Source of the DNA: Roseibium aquae
GTDB lineage: Bacteria; Pseudomonadota; Alphaproteobacteria; Rhizobiales; Stappiaceae
Length of the DNA stretch: 64,000 nt
Reading direction: 5' to 3'
Assembly (NCBI RefSeq): GCF_008711285.1
Contig: NZ_VXDC01000007.1
Coordinates: 1-64,000, forward strand
Below the pieces are notes generated by a model. That model had not been told where the DNA came from, did not search any database, and saw only the letters and a program-made list of their open reading frames with translations. This document shows, one piece after another, positions 60,800 through 64,000 of the stretch. Positions within the stretch are counted from its first letter, which is position 1, and every line of letters begins with the position of its first letter. A program made the position numbers and the translations under genes.

Positions 60800-61620
60800 G
60801 GAACGGGCCCACCTGGTTCAATGTCACATCGCTGGTTCTTGGATTTGCATTTCTCTATCTGCCGATCGTGCTGCTCGTGATCTTCTCCTTCAACGAATCC
60901 CGCCTCGTGACGGTTTGGGGCGGGTTTTCCACGAAGTGGTATGTGGAGATGTTGCGCAACGATCAGCTGATCGACGCGTTCTGGGTCACGATCAAGGTGG
61001 CGTTCCTGTCGGCCTCGGTGGCAACGGTGCTGGGCACAATGGCGGCCCTCGTGCTTGTCCGCTCGGGCCGATTTGCCGGACGGTCCCTGTTTTCCGGGAT
61101 GATCTTCGCCCCGCTCGTCATGCCTGAAGTGATCCTGGGTCTGTCCTTGCTCTTGTTGTTTGTCTCCATGGACCAGGCGAGGGGTTTCTGGACGGTGATG
61201 CTGGCGCATACGACCTTTGCCATGTGCTATGTCGCGGTTGTTGTGCAGTCCCGTCTCGTCGGCTTCGACAAAAGCATCGAGGAAGCCGCCGAAGATTTGG
61301 GATGCCCGCCGGTGCGAACCTTCTTTCTGGTGACCCTGCCGATCATCCTGCCCGGGGTGATTGCCGGCTGGATGCTCGCCTTCACGCTCTCCCTCGACGA
61401 TCTGGTGATTGCCAGCTTCACCACCGGACCCGGTGCCACGACGCTGCCGATGAAGATCTACTCGCAGGTCAGACTTGGTGTGACGCCTGAAATCAATGCC
61501 GTATGCACGGTCCTGGTGGGCTTTGTCACGATCGGCGTGATCGCTGCGAGCCTCGCCACAAAGCGCCAGCATTTGCAGAGGGAAAGGGACGAGCGCGCGG
61601 CGATCGCCAATGCAGACTAG
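60796..61620 (+). CDS. potI: Polyamine ABC transporter permease (PotI-like)
   Basis: A 274-residue permease, partner of PotH. It has six helices, starting near LVLGFAFLYLPIVLLVIFSF, and the EAA motif EEAAEDLGCPPVRTFFLVTL (about 172-191). The FTTGPGATTLPMKIYSQVRLG block (about 210-230, quoted in part) is characteristic of PotI/PotC. The start at 60796 overlaps potH; a longer frame in another register lies antisense to nothing and is ignored. Last gene of the operon. Confidence 0.92.
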   Translation: MRNGPTWFNVTSLVLGFAFLYLPIVLLVIFSFNESRLVTVWGGFSTKWYVEMLRNDQLIDAFWVTIKVAFLSASVATVLGTMAALVLVRSGRFAGRSLFSGMIFAPLVMPEVILGLSLLLLFVSMDQARGFWTVMLAHTTFAMCYVAVVVQSRLVGFDKSIEEAAEDLGCPPVRTFFLVTLPIILPGVIAGWMLAFTLSLDDLVIASFTTGPGATTLPMKIYSQVRLGVTPEINAVCTVLVGFVTIGVIAASLATKRQHLQRERDERAAIANAD

Positions 61621-62168
61621 TTGCATCTGTCGACGAGCCTGGATCCTCGTGATCAACCGCAGCAGGAAAAGGTGCTCGAACATCTTGAAACGGAGAGCAA
61701 TGTTCCCGGCGAGATTGGAGCATGCCGCTTCAACCTGATCGAGGATTGGCTGCCTAAAAAGGGTGCGCCCCATCTGGGCTTGACAGATGCAGTCAGCGCA
61801 GGCCGCAACCTTTCGTACATCGTTAGGAGTTTTCAGGCTATAAGCGCTTTGGTTGCGAAACTTAGCTGAGGTTGATTTTGTTTGGGTCTTTCTGGTCTGA
61901 TGTAGGTGATGAAGCCGCGCGGCATTTCCTCGATTTTTCAAGTCATTTACGGCAGAGCGGCAGGCAGCGGGCGCAACGCCTGGAAGTCGGTGGACCGATG
62001 GCAGGCTGTGTCAGCGTGATTGAGCGGGCAGGCCGTCCGCCCTCAACCCGCATTCGCTCATGAGCGCGTCCTTGCCCGCCTCAAAACAGTGTTACACTGG
62101 GGGCAGTATTCTGCGTTTTGCATCTGCGAGGGGTCTGCTGCGGATTGGCCTCCCTAAAGTCGCATATC
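61621..62168. other. Intergenic region between potI and the acyltransferase gene
   Basis: About 550 bases. A TTG-started frame of 82 codons begins right at the potI stop (61621-61869, containing EHLETESNVPGEIGACRFN), and a minus-strand frame is also open over 61621-61941. Neither has a ribosome site or recognisable family, and I take them as non-coding or decayed. AT-rich stretches near 61795-61900 could carry a promoter. TTACACTGGGG near 62092 resembles a -10 region for the next gene. Confidence 0.4.
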
Positions 62169-63314
62169 ATGTCCCCGGGCGCTGAAGAAAGCAACGGTCC
62201 CGAGGCGCTGTCCAGTGGAACTGGGCTTCACATTGTGCCGCATGACAAGCCGTCCCCGGACACGATGCGCCATCTTTGGGAAACCCTTGGAACCGGGGCG
62301 GCCTGGTCCCCGTTTCAGTCTCCTGGTTTCCTCAACTGCTTTCAGCTAGCCATGGTCCCCGCGGTTCGCGGGCATCTGTCCGTTCTTGAGGTACGCCGGG
62401 AAGGGTCGTCCGATCCCTTGCTCCTCGTCCCCGTGCTCCGCCGCCGCCGCGGTCCTTTTCGGATCGCGACGTTTCCGGATCTCGGCGTTGCCGATCAATG
62501 CGGCCCCGCGATCGCAAGGGCGGGCGAAGCCCTCTCCATGTCTGGCGAGGAGTTCCTGGAGGCGATCCTTTCACGCCTGCCGGACACGGATCTCTTAGAG
62601 ATCCGGAACATGCCGGGCGCTATCGGGGGGATGCAGAACCCGTTGGCTGCGCACCCCCTGGCGAGGCCGGTGATTTCAAATCTGGCGCTGGATCTGCAAG
62701 GCAAGGGCGATGCGTCGGCCTGGCGGCGCAAACGCGTCTTCAAGCAGATCCGCAGCAAATGGAAGATGCTGCGCGGCTCCGGGGTCGAGTTCGCCGAGTG
62801 CCGAACGGCGTCAGAGCAGCGCGACCTGATCGATGACATCCTCCAATTGCGTCAACGCCGGTTCCAGGCCCTTGGCCGGTTTGATACCTGTCAGTTGCCG
62901 GAACGCCAGGCCTTCTATCGTGCCTTGACGGAACTGGCTGAGCCGGACAATCCGACCCGCGGCTTTGCGCTTCGTTGCGGCGATGAAACGGTCGCCGGGC
63001 TTCTGCTTCTCGAGCATGGCGACATGGTCAATCCCGTGCTGATTTCTATCGGCGCGGAGAACTGGCAGCGTTATTCACCCGGCATCGTTTTGATGGGGCA
63101 AGCCATTCGCCACGCGGAAGCCCGCGGAAAACGGTGGTTCATTTTCGGGACTGGGCTGCAGGACTACAAATACCGCTTCGGCGGCACAGCCTTCCCGATG
63201 AGCGATCTTGTTGTGCCGCTCACATCCGCTGGCGAGTTGTATCTTTATCTCCGGCGATTGAAGCAAATTCGCAAGGACCTGGAAGCAACCCTGCCGGTGT
63301 TCTCACGGTCTTGA
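62169..63314 (+). CDS. GNAT-like acyltransferase of the CelD/BcsL family
   Basis: A 381-residue protein of the acetyltransferase family found in polysaccharide modification loci (Pfam 13480 type). The recognisable part is the C-terminal domain: [20 protein letters not shown] (about 220) followed by [21 protein letters not shown] (about 275, in part), [18 protein letters not shown] and [14 protein letters not shown] (about 345). No signal peptide. It probably transfers an acyl group to a sugar or lipid. The start at 62169 is uncertain; a TTG at 62118 would add 17 residues. No neighbouring cell-surface operon is visible. Confidence 0.75.
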   Translation: MSPGAEESNGPEALSSGTGLHIVPHDKPSPDTMRHLWETLGTGAAWSPFQSPGFLNCFQLAMVPAVRGHLSVLEVRREGSSDPLLLVPVLRRRRGPFRIATFPDLGVADQCGPAIARAGEALSMSGEEFLEAILSRLPDTDLLEIRNMPGAIGGMQNPLAAHPLARPVISNLALDLQGKGDASAWRRKRVFKQIRSKWKMLRGSGVEFAECRTASEQRDLIDDILQLRQRRFQALGRFDTCQLPERQAFYRALTELAEPDNPTRGFALRCGDETVAGLLLLEHGDMVNPVLISIGAENWQRYSPGIVLMGQAIRHAEARGKRWFIFGTGLQDYKYRFGGTAFPMSDLVVPLTSAGELYLYLRRLKQIRKDLEATLPVFSRS

Positions 63315-63477
63315 CCCCCGCTCCGGGAGGCCAACCGCCGGCAACTCTCTTTCGGTCAACGCCTTTCATTCTCCCTGCCTCATTTCATGGATCGGCAGTC
63401 TGCGCGGACTTGACGCCGGTGTTGCCGCCGGTCATTTTGCGGCGCAACCAGCCGAGGTAGCTTTTCGGGAGAACAGA

Positions 63478-64000
63478 ATGAACAAGATATATGCGGATGC
63501 GACATCCGCGTTGGAAGGTTTGGCGTTTGACGGCATGACGGTCATGGCCGGGGGCTTTGGATTGTGCGGTATCCCGGAAAACCTGATCGTCGCGCTGCGC
63601 GAGACGGGCGCGAAGGACATCACGGCGATTTCAAACAATGCCGGCGTGGATGATTTCGGTCTGGGCTTGCTGCTTCAGACCCGTCAGATCAAGAAGATGG
63701 TGTCTTCCTATGTCGGGGAGAATGCGACGTTCGAAAAGCAATATCTGAACGGTGAACTGGAGCTCGAGTTCAACCCGCAAGGAACTCTGGCCGAGCGCAT
63801 CCGCGCGGGTGGCGCTGGCATACCCGGCTTCTACACCAAAACGGGCGTCGGCACGCTGATCGCCGAAGGCAAGGAACACAAGGATTTCAACGGCGAAACC
63901 TACATCCTTGAAACCGGCCTCGTGGCGGACTTGTCGCTTGTCAAGGCTTGGAAAGCCGACAAGGAAGGCAACCTGATCTACCGCAAGACCGCGAGAAACT
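63478..64000 (+). CDS. 3-oxoacid CoA-transferase alpha subunit, 5' part (cut by window end)
   Basis: An ATG behind CGGGAGAACAG opens a frame that runs without stop to base 64000 (174 codons). It reads [20 protein letters not shown], then [18 protein letters not shown] (about residues 23-40), [35 protein letters not shown] (about 101-120) and [18 protein letters not shown]. These are the standard blocks of the alpha subunit of succinyl-CoA:3-ketoacid CoA-transferase, used in ketone-body or short-chain oxoacid metabolism. The beta subunit is expected directly downstream, beyond the window. Confidence 0.9.
   Translation, partial: MNKIYADATSALEGLAFDGMTVMAGGFGLCGIPENLIVALRETGAKDITAISNNAGVDDFGLGLLLQTRQIKKMVSSYVGENATFEKQYLNGELELEFNPQGTLAERIRAGGAGIPGFYTKTGVGTLIAEGKEHKDFNGETYILETGLVADLSLVKAWKADKEGNLIYRKTARN

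Noticed and set aside
61621..61869. 82-codon plus-strand frame directly after potI
   Set aside because: Begins with TTG at the preceding stop without its own ribosome site; the peptide matches no family I know, and the minus strand is open as well.
1..64000. tRNA, rRNA, CRISPR, prophage or transposase genes
   Set aside because: I looked through the intergenic stretches for cloverleaf arms, repeat-spacer arrays and transposase motifs and found none that hold up.

Overview
The window looks like chromosomal DNA of a GC-rich alphaproteobacterium, most likely of the Hyphomicrobiales/Rhodobacterales sphere (a Stappiaceae-like marine or host-associated heterotroph is my guess from gene content, not from any search). 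The indicators are a RirA-type iron regulator with its three cysteines, an IalB family protein, betI-betA-betB next to choXWV, the cysG-DUF2849-cysI-cysH-DUF934 assimilation operon, and several TRAP and ABC uptake systems. I see no rRNA, tRNA, CRISPR array, prophage or intact insertion sequence. Coding density is high, and the many long antisense ORFs are shadows caused by GC-rich codon use.

Layout. 1-4.9 kb: the end of an unrecognised gene, an N-terminal fragment of a PhoD-like phosphatase, a DUF2252 protein, htpG and an orphan periplasmic binding protein. 5-10.4 kb: a CDGSH iron-sulfur protein, a small membrane protein, then an aminotransferase / anmK / FAD oxidoreductase run followed by a GntR regulator. 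10.4-12.3 kb: MAPEG protein and L-serine dehydratase. 12.7-17.3 kb: a complete branched-chain-amino-acid-type ABC operon (livGFHMJ order) closed by a strong terminator, then a class III nucleotide cyclase. 18.8-19.8 kb: hemP and rirA with two perfect iron-responsive operators between them. 19.9-22.2 kb: LacI regulator and a flavoprotein. 22.3-29.2 kb: choline to glycine betaine oxidation (betIAB) divergent from choline uptake (choXWV). 29.5-38.7 kb: a catabolic cluster of iron alcohol dehydrogenase, aldehyde dehydrogenase, glutamine-synthetase-like ligase, TRAP transporter and N-formylglutamate-amidohydrolase-like hydrolase, divergent from an RpiR regulator. 38.8-43.3 kb: cold shock protein, YaiI protein, second flavoprotein, a degenerate RpfG-like protein, glycosyltransferase. 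43.9-51.9 kb: thiolase, IalB protein, sulfur assimilation operon, EEP-family protein. 52-61.6 kb: polyamine catabolism and uptake (spuC-like aminotransferase, two gamma-glutamylpolyamine-synthetase-like enzymes, GntR regulator, potFGHI). 61.6-64 kb: an acyltransferase and the start of a 3-oxoacid CoA-transferase alpha subunit that runs off the window.

Themes. The window is rich in uptake and degradation of nitrogenous compounds: choline, polyamines, branched-chain-type amino acids, serine, and an unidentified TRAP substrate. Two loci use a glutamine-synthetase-like ligase. The polyamine locus is conventional; the 29.5-38.7 kb cluster has the parts for a gamma-glutamyl-protected amino-alcohol pathway (ligase, alcohol dehydrogenase, aldehyde dehydrogenase, amidohydrolase) and is the best candidate for an undescribed system. 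Several regulators have readable sites nearby: RirA (TGA-N9-TCA twice), BetI (ATTGAT-N6-ATCAAT), the polyamine GntR (GTGATCAC on both sides of its gene) and the RpiR protein (TACAGAAT-N15-ATTCTGTA).
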